This document shows, piece after piece, positions 23,536 to 31,445 of a stretch of 64,000 nucleotides of DNA. The position numbers were made by a program, and so were the translations under genes. The notes under the pieces were generated by a model that saw only the letters and a list, made by a program, of their open reading frames with translations, did no database searches and was not told the origin of the DNA. This stretch comes from JARDZU01 sp963730285 (GTDB taxonomy: Bacteria > Actinomycetota > Acidimicrobiia > Spongiisociales > ZC4RG35). Within the stretch, counting starts at the first letter, position 1. The number at the start of each line of letters is the position of its first letter. The stretch is from contig CAVSQY010000009.1 in NCBI GenBank assembly GCA_963730285.1, forward strand, positions 62,001-126,000. The letters are read 5' to 3'.

Positions 23536-24855
23536 GTGACAGCCGACTATCGATACGAGACCCTTCAGGTCCATGCCGGCCAGGAGCCGGCGCCGGGGAC
23601 CAACGCGCGAGCAGTCCCCATCTATCAGACGACCTCCTACACCTTCGACGACGCCGGGCATGGGGCGAGACTCTTCGCCCTCCAAGAGTTCGGCAACATC
23701 TACACCCGCATCATGAACCCGACCACCGACGTGTTCGAGAAGCGAGTGGCAGCCCTCGAAGGCGGGGTGGCGGGGGTGGCCACCGCCAGTGGCCAGGCGG
23801 CCCAGCTCACGGCGATCCTGACCATCGCCGAGAACGGGGACAACATCGTCTCCACCAGCTACCTCTATGGGGGCACCTACAACCAATTCAAGGTGGCACT
23901 GGCCCGTCTCGGGATCGAGGTCCGCTTCGTCGACGGTGACGACCCGGACGACTTCGCCAGCCAGATCGACGACAAGACCAAGGCCGTGTACCTGGAGACG
24001 ATCGGCAACCCCCGGTTCAATGTTCCCGATATCCCTGCCATCGCCGAGCGAGCGCACGCCAAGGGTGTGCCGGTGATTGTCGACAACACCTTCGGCGCGG
24101 CCGGCTATCTGAGCAGGCCCATCGAGCATGGCGCCGACATCGTGGTGGCCTCGGCCACCAAGTGGATAGGCGGCCACGGCACGTCGATCGGCGGGGTGAT
24201 CGTCGACTCCGGCAACTTCGATTGGAGGAACGGGAGGTTTCCCGTCTTCACAGAGCCTGCCCCCGGTTATCACGGGCTGGTGTTCGCCGACACCTTCGGC
24301 CCCGACGGCCCCTTTGGGAACATCGCCTTCGCCATCAGGGCGAGGGTCGAGGGTCTGAGGGATCTGGGCGCCGCGTTGAGCCCGTTCAACGCCTTCCTCT
24401 TCCTCCAGGGATTGGAGACCCTGTCACTACGGGTGCAACGGCACGTGGATAACGCCCTCGAGCTGGCGAGATGGCTCGAATCGAACGAAGCGGTGAGCTG
24501 GGTCGATTATCCCGGGCTGGAAACACATGCCTATCACGAGAATGCCAAGCGTTTTCTGAGGAATGGCTTCGGAGCGGTCCTGACCTTCGGCATCGTCGGC
24601 GGTGACGAGGCAGCAGTGCGCTTCATCGACTCGGTCGAGTTGGCGTCCCACCTGGCCAATGTCGGTGACGCCAAGACCCTGGTCATCCATCCCAACTCGA
24701 CCACGCATCGGCAATTGAGCGATGAGGAGCAGGAGGCTGCCGGTGTCCGCTCGGACCAGATCCGGGTCTCGGTCGGGATCGAGCACATCGACGACATAGT
24801 CGCCGACTTCCAACAGGCCTTCGACAAGGCCCTGGAAAAGGAGACCGTCGGTTGA
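23536..24855 (+). CDS. metY: O-acetylhomoserine sulfhydrylase
   Basis: A 439-aa PLP enzyme of the Cys/Met metabolism family that makes homocysteine from O-acetylhomoserine and sulfide. GTG 23536 follows GAGGAGCAGCGAA. The opening RYETLQVHAGQEPAPGTNAR and the segment PIYQTTSYTFDDAGHGARLF are diagnostic. IVVASATKWIGGHGTSIGGV contains the PLP lysine. The C-terminus LVIHPNSTTHRQLSDEEQ and GIEHIDDIVADFQQAFDKAL is typical. The length equals that of known MetY. It overlaps metX by 4 bases (TTGA). Expression is probably set by the leader attenuator at 23332-23492. Confidence 0.96.
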   Translation: MTADYRYETLQVHAGQEPAPGTNARAVPIYQTTSYTFDDAGHGARLFALQEFGNIYTRIMNPTTDVFEKRVAALEGGVAGVATASGQAAQLTAILTIAENGDNIVSTSYLYGGTYNQFKVALARLGIEVRFVDGDDPDDFASQIDDKTKAVYLETIGNPRFNVPDIPAIAERAHAKGVPVIVDNTFGAAGYLSRPIEHGADIVVASATKWIGGHGTSIGGVIVDSGNFDWRNGRFPVFTEPAPGYHGLVFADTFGPDGPFGNIAFAIRARVEGLRDLGAALSPFNAFLFLQGLETLSLRVQRHVDNALELARWLESNEAVSWVDYPGLETHAYHENAKRFLRNGFGAVLTFGIVGGDEAAVRFIDSVELASHLANVGDAKTLVIHPNSTTHRQLSDEEQEAAGVRSDQIRVSVGIEHIDDIVADFQQAFDKALEKETVG

Positions 24856-25946
24856 CGACACCGCCACCGGGCCAAACCCGGGTGTTGACCCTCGAAGGTG
24901 CCTTCCCGCTGGAGAGCGGGGAGGCACTGGAGGAGGTGGCAGTGGCCTACCGCACCTGGGGCACACCGGGCAATGAGGCCACGTTGATATGTCATGCCCT
25001 CACCGGCAGCGCCGACGCCGACGAGTGGTGGGCCGGGTTGTTTGGTCCCTCACGAACTTTCGATCCCGATCGTGACTTCATCGTCGCCACCAACGCCCTG
25101 GGCAGCTGTTACGGCACCACCGGGCCTACCAGCCTGCGCCCCGGAAGCGGCGAGTGGTATGGACGTGATTTCCCCGCAATCACGATCCGGGACATGGTGT
25201 CGGCACAAGCCGGATTGCTCGAGCAAATCGGCGTTGACACGTTGAGTCTGGTGCTCGGCGGCTCCATGGGGGGCATGCAGGCGCTGGAGTGGGCGGCGAT
25301 GTTCCCGGAACGGGTCACAGGGACCGTGGCCATTGGGGTCGGCGCAGCCCATTCGGCTTGGAGCGTCGGGTTCTCTGCGGCGCAACGGGCGGCGATCGTC
25401 ACCGACCCTTCGTACATGGGTGGGAGCTATCGCCCCGGAGAAGGGCCTGACAGCGGCCTGGCCCTGGCGCGGATGATCGCAATGATCTCCTATCGTGGGC
25501 GAACCAATTTCGAAACCCGATTCGGGCGGCGGATGGTCGAGGAGGAATTCGAGGTGGGCTCCTATCTCGAATATCAGGGCCGCAAGCTGGTCGAGCGATT
25601 CGACGCCAACACCTATCTGCGTCTCATCGACGCCATGGACACCCACGACCTGGCGCGCGATCGCGGTGAGATGGGCAAGGTGCTGGCAGGGATCAAGACC
25701 CCGACTCTGGCAGTGGGGATCTCCAGTGACATCCTCTATCCGCCGGAGGAAGTGGAGGAAATGGCACGGGCATTGCCGAACGCGCGGTATCAGCTACTCC
25801 ATGCCCCCCAAGGACACGACTCCTTCCTGATCGAAACCGCCAACCTCGACGGCATAATCAACCGTTTCCGGAATGACCTGCGCCGCGGGATCACGCCGAC
25901 CGACGACCGCATCTCTTCGACCGGGCGTGGCGCCGCTTGGGCATGA
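24852..25946 (+). CDS. metX: Homoserine O-acetyltransferase
   Basis: A 364-aa alpha/beta-hydrolase-fold acyltransferase that activates homoserine with acetyl-CoA. TTG 24852 overlaps the metY stop. ATLICHALTGSADADEWW and DFIVATNALGSCYGTTGPTS are MetX signatures. The nucleophile Ser is in LVLGGSMGGMQALEWA, the Asp in ISSDILYPPEE and the His in PQGHDSFLIE. Together with MetY and MetH it forms the direct-sulfhydrylation route to methionine; no metB or metC is in the window. It shares the leader-controlled transcript of metY. Confidence 0.96.
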   Translation: MTTPPPGQTRVLTLEGAFPLESGEALEEVAVAYRTWGTPGNEATLICHALTGSADADEWWAGLFGPSRTFDPDRDFIVATNALGSCYGTTGPTSLRPGSGEWYGRDFPAITIRDMVSAQAGLLEQIGVDTLSLVLGGSMGGMQALEWAAMFPERVTGTVAIGVGAAHSAWSVGFSAAQRAAIVTDPSYMGGSYRPGEGPDSGLALARMIAMISYRGRTNFETRFGRRMVEEEFEVGSYLEYQGRKLVERFDANTYLRLIDAMDTHDLARDRGEMGKVLAGIKTPTLAVGISSDILYPPEEVEEMARALPNARYQLLHAPQGHDSFLIETANLDGIINRFRNDLRRGITPTDDRISSTGRGAAWA

Positions 25947-26002
25947 GTTCTGGTCGGGGGACAGCCGTCGGTTAGGTTGGCAGGCCCCACGAAACCTCTC
26001 AG

Positions 26003-27289
26003 ATGAGCTCACTCCCCCTTCGCTTGCTGCCCGACACCGCCTCGATCGATGGCAGCGGGATGCTCGCCATAGGTGGGTGTCGGATGGACGACCTGGCCGG
26101 CGAGTTCGGGACTCCACTCTTCGTGTACGACGAGAACCACCTGCGGGCCCGATGTCGGGAGGCGGCGGCCGCATTCCCCGACGGGATCGCCTATGCGACC
26201 AAGGCCTTCATGTGCGGCGCCATGGCGCGGCTGGCCCATGAGGAGGGTCTTCGGCTCGACGTCTCCACGGGAGGCGAGCTCAGCTACGCCCTCGCTTCGG
26301 GTGTGCCGGCCGAACGTCTCGTGCTCCACGGGAACAACAAGTCCGACGACGAGTTGCGGCAGGCGTTGACCGTGGGAGTGGGTCAGATCGTGATCGACTC
26401 GACGGAAGAGATCGACCGCATCGAACGTCTGGTCAACGAGGGGCTTGCCCCACCACGAGTCATGATCAGGGTCAACCCGGGGGTGGAGGCCCACACCCAC
26501 GAGTTCCTGCGAACCGGGACCCTCGACTCCAAATTCGGGGTCCGTGTCGAGGGCGGTCAGGCGGCGGAAGCGGTCGAACGCGCCAACAGATCGGCGGCCA
26601 TGAGCTTCGAGGGAGTGCATGCCCACGTCGGCAGTCAGGTGTTCGATATCGCCTCCTTCGAGAAAGCCCTGTCGGTGATCGCTGAGTTCGTGTCGAGGTT
26701 CGACATCGAGGAGTTGTCCATCGGCGGCGGCCTGGGTGTCGCCTACCTTGAAGGCGAGGAGGCGCCCACCATCACCGAGTGGGGGACGGCCATGGCCGAC
26801 GCGGCCGCAGCGGCGGAGATCACCGCCCGCATCGTGGCTGAGCCGGGAAGGTCAATCGTGGCCGGAGCAGCGATAACCTTGTACACGGTGGGGGTGATCA
26901 AAGAGATACCTGGGATCAGGACCTATGTCTCGGTGGATGGCGGCATGAGCGACAACCCCAGACCCGTGCTGTATGGCAGCGGTTATGAGGTGTTCGCCCC
27001 AGCCCAAACCGCCGTCGACCGGACCAAGGAGATTCGGCTCGTCGGGAAGCACTGCGAATCGGGCGACGTTCTGGCCCGAAACGGCATGGTCCCCGAAAGT
27101 CTGGCAGTCGGAGATCTGTTGGCCACTCCGGTCACCGGTGCCTACGGGCACTCCATGGGATCGAACTACAACATGGTCCGTCGCCCGGCGGTCGTTTTCG
27201 CCCGAGACAGAAATGCACGACTAGTGGTGCGACGGGAGTCTTACGAGGATCTATGGGCCCGTGATGCAATCATGTCTCCTCCCGGGTGA
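26003..27289 (+). CDS. lysA: Diaminopimelate decarboxylase
   Basis: A 428-aa fold III PLP enzyme that makes lysine from meso-diaminopimelate, the last step of the pathway. The PLP lysine is in IAYATKAFMCG, the HVGS motif is in GVHAHVGSQVFDIASFE, the glycine-rich phosphate loop is LSIGGGLGVAYLEG, and the active-site Cys is in GKHCESGDVLA. EPGRSIVAGAAITLYTVGVI and the C-terminal YNMVRRPAVV are typical. It follows metX by 56 bases on the same strand, so the aspartate-family genes metY, metX and lysA may share a transcript. Its end overlaps the convergent lipoprotein gene by 20 bases. Confidence 0.96.
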   Translation: MSSLPLRLLPDTASIDGSGMLAIGGCRMDDLAGEFGTPLFVYDENHLRARCREAAAAFPDGIAYATKAFMCGAMARLAHEEGLRLDVSTGGELSYALASGVPAERLVLHGNNKSDDELRQALTVGVGQIVIDSTEEIDRIERLVNEGLAPPRVMIRVNPGVEAHTHEFLRTGTLDSKFGVRVEGGQAAEAVERANRSAAMSFEGVHAHVGSQVFDIASFEKALSVIAEFVSRFDIEELSIGGGLGVAYLEGEEAPTITEWGTAMADAAAAAEITARIVAEPGRSIVAGAAITLYTVGVIKEIPGIRTYVSVDGGMSDNPRPVLYGSGYEVFAPAQTAVDRTKEIRLVGKHCESGDVLARNGMVPESLAVGDLLATPVTGAYGHSMGSNYNMVRRPAVVFARDRNARLVVRRESYEDLWARDAIMSPPG

Positions 27290-27698
27290 AAGTCTGTGAG
27301 AACAGGGACGCCCGCATCTCGCACGCGTCATCAACCAGGGTGAGCGTCAGCACATCGCCCTCCAGCCGGCCGCGATAGACACCGGTCTGACCTGAGCAGT
27401 CACGCCCGGTGGCGGTGACGAAGTCGAGCTGATCACCATCACGAGCCACGAAACCGACCATCAGGACCAAATCGGGATATGCCGGGTCCTGAAGCACCTG
27501 ATAGGACCCATCATCGGTGACCTGAAGGACTGCTTCTGGGCTCACCCAGGAGCCAACCAATGCAGGCAGAGTGACGGCCGAAGTGCCGGAGGAGGTGGTG
27601 TCGGCGGTCCCGCCGGATGAACAAGCAGCGACAAAGGCGGCCAACATCAGCAGGACGATCGCTTGGCGACTCCGGCGAGACAGCCAGTCAGTTTTCAT
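27270..27698 (-). CDS. Small lipoprotein of unknown function
   Basis: A 142-aa protein with a lipoprotein signal: a basic start (KTDWLSRRSRQ), the hydrophobic AIVLLMLAAFVA and the lipobox Cys in FVAACSSGG. After a Ser/Thr-rich linker, a beta-rich domain begins ALVGSWVSPEAVLQVTDDGS and contains two Cys that may form a disulfide (RDCSGQ, DDACEM). It resembles lipocalin-like META/DUF lipoproteins, but no family is certain. ATG 27698 overlaps the mmsA stop (ATGA), so it is co-transcribed with that dehydrogenase; I see no functional reason for the link. Confidence 0.78.
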   Translation of the reverse strand: MKTDWLSRRSRQAIVLLMLAAFVAACSSGGTADTTSSGTSAVTLPALVGSWVSPEAVLQVTDDGSYQVLQDPAYPDLVLMVGFVARDGDQLDFVTATGRDCSGQTGVYRGRLEGDVLTLTLVDDACEMRASLFSQTFTREET

Positions 27699-29188
27699 CC
27701 ATGCGTCGGGAAGCCGAGATCGACACCCCGATGGATCGGATCAGCCCATCTCGAGATCACGACTTTCTGCCTCGTGTTGAAGTGGACACCCTCGGGCCCG
27801 TAGATGGCGTGACTCCCGAAGATCGAGCTCTTCCACCCGCCAAAGCTGTAGAACGACAATGGGACCGGGATCGGAACATTGATGCCCACCATGCCGACCT
27901 GGATCTCGCTCTGGAACTTGCGGGCTGCCCCACCGTCGTTGGTGAACACGGCGGTGCCGTTCCCGTACGGGCTCTCGTTGATGAGCCTGATCGCCTCGTC
28001 GAAGTGCTCGAGACGCACCGTGGACAGCACTGGGCCGAAGATCTCGTCGGTGTAGATCGACATGTCTCTGGTGACGTTGTCGAAGAGGGTCGGGCCTAGG
28101 AAGAAGCCGTTCTCGTGACCCTCCACCACCAGGGCTCGGCCGTCGGCGACCAGGGTGGCGCCGGCCGCCTCGCCGGCGTCCACATATCCCCTCACCTTGG
28201 CCAGGTGCTCTCCGGTGACGAGCGGTCCCATCTCGACCCCGGCCTCGTCGCCGGGGCCGACCTTCAGCTTCTCGATACGGGTTTGCACGCCCTCGATCAG
28301 CTGGTCGCCGGCTTCTCCGACCGCTACCACCGCTGATATGGCCATGCATCGCTCCCCTGCGGAGCCGTAGCCTGCCGACACTGCGGCATCGGCGGCGAGA
28401 TCGATGTCCGCATCGGGCAGGACGACCATGTGGTTCTTGGCGCCACCCAGTGCCTGAACGCGCTTGCCGTTGCGTGTCCCGGTCTCATATATGTAACGGG
28501 CGATCGGAGTGGATCCGACAAACGAGATTGCGGCCACCTGGGGATGTTCCAGCAGAGCGTCCACAGCGACCTTGTCGCCGTGAACCACGTTGAACACACC
28601 GTCCGGAAGGCCGGCGGCGACAAACAATTCGGCGGCGAGGAGCGAGGCGGATGGGTCCTTCTCCGACGGTTTCAGGACAAATGCGTTGCCACAGGCGATC
28701 GAGATCGGGTACATCCACATGGGGACCATCGCCGGAAAGTTGAAAGGAGTGATGCCGGCCACCACACCCAGTGGCTGGCGGATCGTGTATGTGTCCACAC
28801 CGCTGGACACCTGCTCGGAGAAATCGCCTTTGAGCAGGTGAGCGATGTTGCAGGCGAACTCGATCACCTCGAGACCTCGCTGCACCTCCCCCAGAGCATC
28901 GTCGATGGTCTTCCCATGCTCGGCTGTGAGGAGGCGGGCAAAGTCCATCTTGCGAGCCGAAACCAGTTCCCGGAAGGCGAACATGATGTTCTGGCGCTGG
29001 GTCAACGGCGAGTAGCGCCACGTCTCGAATGCGGCGGCGGCCGACTGGACCGCCCCGTCCACATCCTCCTTGGAGGCGAGGGCCACCTGGGCCGTCTGCT
29101 CACCGGTGGCCGGGTTGTAGACGGGGCCGAACCGATCCGTGCCGTCGGAGGTGAGCCGGCCGTCGATCCAATGCTCGATTTGCTTCAT
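27695..29188 (-). CDS. mmsA: CoA-acylating methylmalonate/malonate-semialdehyde dehydrogenase
   Basis: A 497-aa aldehyde dehydrogenase that converts (methyl)malonate semialdehyde to propionyl- or acetyl-CoA. ATG 29188 follows AGGAGACTCAGAG. QIEHWIDGRLTSDGTDRFGP and NPATGEQTAQVALASKEDVD open it. QPLGVVAGITPFNFPAMVPM and the catalytic Cys in GSAGERCMAISAVV are MmsA-type. The C-terminal SSIFGSHAIYGPEGVHFNTR is typical. The enzyme acts in valine, inositol and beta-alanine breakdown. With dihydropyrimidinase and beta-ureidopropionase genes 2-5 kb away it could finish reductive pyrimidine catabolism. Confidence 0.94.
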   Translation of the reverse strand: MKQIEHWIDGRLTSDGTDRFGPVYNPATGEQTAQVALASKEDVDGAVQSAAAAFETWRYSPLTQRQNIMFAFRELVSARKMDFARLLTAEHGKTIDDALGEVQRGLEVIEFACNIAHLLKGDFSEQVSSGVDTYTIRQPLGVVAGITPFNFPAMVPMWMYPISIACGNAFVLKPSEKDPSASLLAAELFVAAGLPDGVFNVVHGDKVAVDALLEHPQVAAISFVGSTPIARYIYETGTRNGKRVQALGGAKNHMVVLPDADIDLAADAAVSAGYGSAGERCMAISAVVAVGEAGDQLIEGVQTRIEKLKVGPGDEAGVEMGPLVTGEHLAKVRGYVDAGEAAGATLVADGRALVVEGHENGFFLGPTLFDNVTRDMSIYTDEIFGPVLSTVRLEHFDEAIRLINESPYGNGTAVFTNDGGAARKFQSEIQVGMVGINVPIPVPLSFYSFGGWKSSIFGSHAIYGPEGVHFNTRQKVVISRWADPIHRGVDLGFPTHG

Positions 29189-29231
29189 CTCTGAGTCTCC
29201 TGATGGGAATAGACCGCGATGAGCCCCGAAG

Positions 29232-29639
29232 TTAGTCGCCGGCCTCCACCCACGATTTCCAAGCATGGAACCCGCCAACGAGGTCGGTGGCCTCGGGAAG
29301 GCCCAACTGTTGGAGACGCGCCGCCGCCAGGCTCGAGCTGTATCCCTGCGAACAGACCAGTATCAGCGGGCGATCCGGGTCGAGGTCGAGCGCCCGGTGC
29401 CTGCTCGAAGGCGCAAGACGCCACTCCAGGACGGTGAGATCGATCACGTGGGCCCCGGGCATCTCGCCATCTCGCTTTCTCTGCTCGACGGTGCGGATAT
29501 CCACCACGACCGCCCCGGATGCGACCATCTCCTCGAGGTCGTCGGGCTCAACGCGGCGCAGACCCAGACGCGCCGCATCGAGCATCTCATCCAAGGAATA
29601 TGAGCTCTGTTTCGAGCTCGCGACGTGATGCTCGGCCAT
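29232..29639 (-). CDS. Rhodanese-like sulfurtransferase domain protein
   Basis: A 135-aa single rhodanese domain. ATG 29639 gives the start; longer frames upstream overlap the divergent gene and look random. LEEMVASGAVVVDIRTVEQR opens the domain, PGAHVIDLTVLEWRLAP follows, and LILVCSQGYSSSLAAARLQQ holds the active-site Cys loop CSQGYSS. TDLVGGFHAWKSWVEAG closes it. It could carry persulfide sulfur, but the substrate is unknown. It precedes mmsA on the same strand with a 43-base gap and is divergent from the metallopeptidase gene. Confidence 0.86.
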   Translation of the reverse strand: MAEHHVASSKQSSYSLDEMLDAARLGLRRVEPDDLEEMVASGAVVVDIRTVEQRKRDGEMPGAHVIDLTVLEWRLAPSSRHRALDLDPDRPLILVCSQGYSSSLAAARLQQLGLPEATDLVGGFHAWKSWVEAGD

Positions 29640-29730
29640 CGAAGGAAATCTACACACGAGGCTCCGACTTACTCCGGGCTTCCGATATCGTCCTCTCTCG
29701 ATCCCACGACCCGAACCGGAGAACCCCCCC

Positions 29731-30573
29731 ATGAGATGGAAGAGAGACCCGAGCGGCCCGGGAAGAGTCATCGACCGGCGGGGCGCCATGCCCGGGGCAA
29801 GGGCGATCGGCATCGGTGGCGGCGGGCTTGCCGTCGTCATCTTCCTGGTCATCACATTGCTCGGGGGAGGTGGGGACTTAGCCGATCTCACCAACGCTCT
29901 CCAGCCGGCCGGTCCGGTGACACAGGAAGCGCCTCTCGATCCGGCGCAAGACCCGGATGCCGATCTGGTCGGGTTCCTGGGCGATGTCCTGGCCGACGAC
30001 CAGGCCATGTGGCAGGACGTGTTCCAACAGGCGAACCTGGACTATCGCCCCACCGACCTCGTCATCTTCAGCGGCGCCACCCAATCGGGTTGCGGAGGTG
30101 CGCAGGCCCAGGTCGGGCCGCACTATTGCCCCGGCGATGCATTGGTGTACATGGACCTGGACTTCCTCCAGGAGCTGCAACAACGATTCGGCGCCGCCGG
30201 GGACACGGCCCAGGCGTACGTCCTCGCCCATGAGATCGGCCACCACGTGCAGAACCTTCTCGGTATCACTGATCAAGTTCAGGCGGTGGGCACCAATGAA
30301 GCCAGCATCGGTCTCGAGCTACAGGCGGACTGCTTCGCCGGTGTTTGGCTGTCGACCCTTCGCACCGGATCATCGGCCGCGATCCTGGAAGAGGGTGATC
30401 TCCAGGAAGCTCTAGGAGCCGCAGCCGCCGTCGGCGACGACGCCATCCAGCGCCAGACGACGGGTCGGGTGAATCCCGAGACCTGGACCCACGGCAGCGC
30501 CCAGCAGCGCTATCAGTGGCTCAACCAAGGTTTCAGCAGCGGCGACCCGGGGACTTGCGACACCTTCGGTTAG
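29731..30573 (+). CDS. Neutral zinc metallopeptidase (YpfJ-like), membrane-anchored
   Basis: A 280-aa protein with one N-terminal transmembrane helix (GIGGGGLAVVIFLVITLLGG) and an outer metalloprotease domain. AYVLAHEIGHHVQNLLGI carries HExxH, and IGLELQADCFAGVWLSTL the third ligand Glu and the ADC motif of this family. TQSGCGGAQAQVGPHYCPGD matches the conserved Cys pair region. The C-terminal THGSAQQRYQWLNQGFSSG is family-typical. No physiological substrate is known for the family. ATG 29731 is chosen because it begins the basic cytoplasmic leader before the helix. Confidence 0.9.
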   Translation: MRWKRDPSGPGRVIDRRGAMPGARAIGIGGGGLAVVIFLVITLLGGGGDLADLTNALQPAGPVTQEAPLDPAQDPDADLVGFLGDVLADDQAMWQDVFQQANLDYRPTDLVIFSGATQSGCGGAQAQVGPHYCPGDALVYMDLDFLQELQQRFGAAGDTAQAYVLAHEIGHHVQNLLGITDQVQAVGTNEASIGLELQADCFAGVWLSTLRTGSSAAILEEGDLQEALGAAAAVGDDAIQRQTTGRVNPETWTHGSAQQRYQWLNQGFSSGDPGTCDTFG

Positions 30574-30599
30574 GAGGTGGTTTGCTACTCGCGAAATAG

Positions 30600-30626
30600 G
30601 GGTAATTGGGCCTATTCCAATAACCC
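30600..30626 (+). other. Imperfect hairpin between metallopeptidase and CPBP protease genes
   Basis: GGGTAATTGG (30600-30609) and CCAATAACCC (30617-30626) pair except for one A-A mismatch, with a 7-base loop. It lies 27 bases after the metallopeptidase stop. No T-run follows, so it may be a weak terminator or a stability element. Confidence 0.4.
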
Positions 30627-30706
30627 GTCGATACCGATACCGTGAAAGCACATCCACCTGATCGAGCAGCCCGGTCACGTGACCATCGAGATGACCGGCC
30701 TCACAC

Positions 30707-31429
30707 ATGAAGCTCCTGACAACCGCATTGCCACTCGTCGCCTACGCCGTCGGCTTCCAGACCCTCGTATACCTTCTCCTGCCCGGGCGTTTTCGGGCGA
30801 TGTGGGCGCCGCTGGTCACCGGGATGTTTGGCACCGCAGTCGTGTTGGTCGGTGCATTCTTGTTCTCCCCGAGAGCAGTGGGCCTGGCCGGTCCCGATGG
30901 CGGGCTGCTGGCGGCGTGGGGACTCGGGACGGTGGTCGGGATGACAGCGGTCGGCCTGATCATGCTGTCCTCGGATTCGCTTCGGAGTCACTTGGCCGAT
31001 CCCCGCATCGCCTCGCTTTCAAAGAGTCAGGCCGCCACTCAGATCCTGGTCCGAATCCCGATAATGACCGCTCTGATCGAGGAAGCAGTGTTCCGTGGAG
31101 TGCTCCACGGGGCCTTGATCGCCATCTACCCCGCACCCGTGGCCCTCTGGGGAGGCGCCGTCCTCTTCGGCCTATGGCATATTGGGCCCGGCATCGACCA
31201 GGCGCACGCGTCGGACCGCCGCAGCCTCGCCGGATTGGCTCATGTCATGGTGACCGTGATCGCCACGACGGTCGGTGGCGCCGGCCTCGTCTGGCTCCGC
31301 ATGGAAACGGGCTCGATCTGGGTGCCATTCGCGGTTCACGCGGCACTCAACATGACGATGGCGCTGTTCGCACGTCTTGCCTCGAGTCGTGCCGGAGCGC
31401 GTCTCGACCCGGTCACCCAGGCCATCTGA
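30707..31429 (+). CDS. CPBP-family intramembrane metalloprotease
   Basis: A 240-aa multi-span membrane protein. The family motifs are ALIEEAVFRGVLHGAL (EExxxR) near residue 125, VLFGLWHIGPG (FxxxH) near residue 157 and VPFAVHAALNMTMAL (HxxxN) near residue 212. About six hydrophobic segments are visible. CPBP (Abi/Rce1-like) proteases cleave substrates inside the membrane; bacterial members have been linked to bacteriocin self-immunity or protein processing. No bacteriocin gene is near. It converges with the dihydropyrimidinase gene, 16 bases away. Confidence 0.87.
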   Translation: MKLLTTALPLVAYAVGFQTLVYLLLPGRFRAMWAPLVTGMFGTAVVLVGAFLFSPRAVGLAGPDGGLLAAWGLGTVVGMTAVGLIMLSSDSLRSHLADPRIASLSKSQAATQILVRIPIMTALIEEAVFRGVLHGALIAIYPAPVALWGGAVLFGLWHIGPGIDQAHASDRRSLAGLAHVMVTVIATTVGGAGLVWLRMETGSIWVPFAVHAALNMTMALFARLASSRAGARLDPVTQAI

Positions 31430-31445
31430 GCCCGGCTCTGGAGCC

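Noticed and set aside
23332..23536. SAM riboswitch in the metY leader
   Set aside because: CCGGCAACGG resembles part of the S-box consensus, but the kink-turn, GAGGGA and P1 elements are absent; the bases form a terminator loop.
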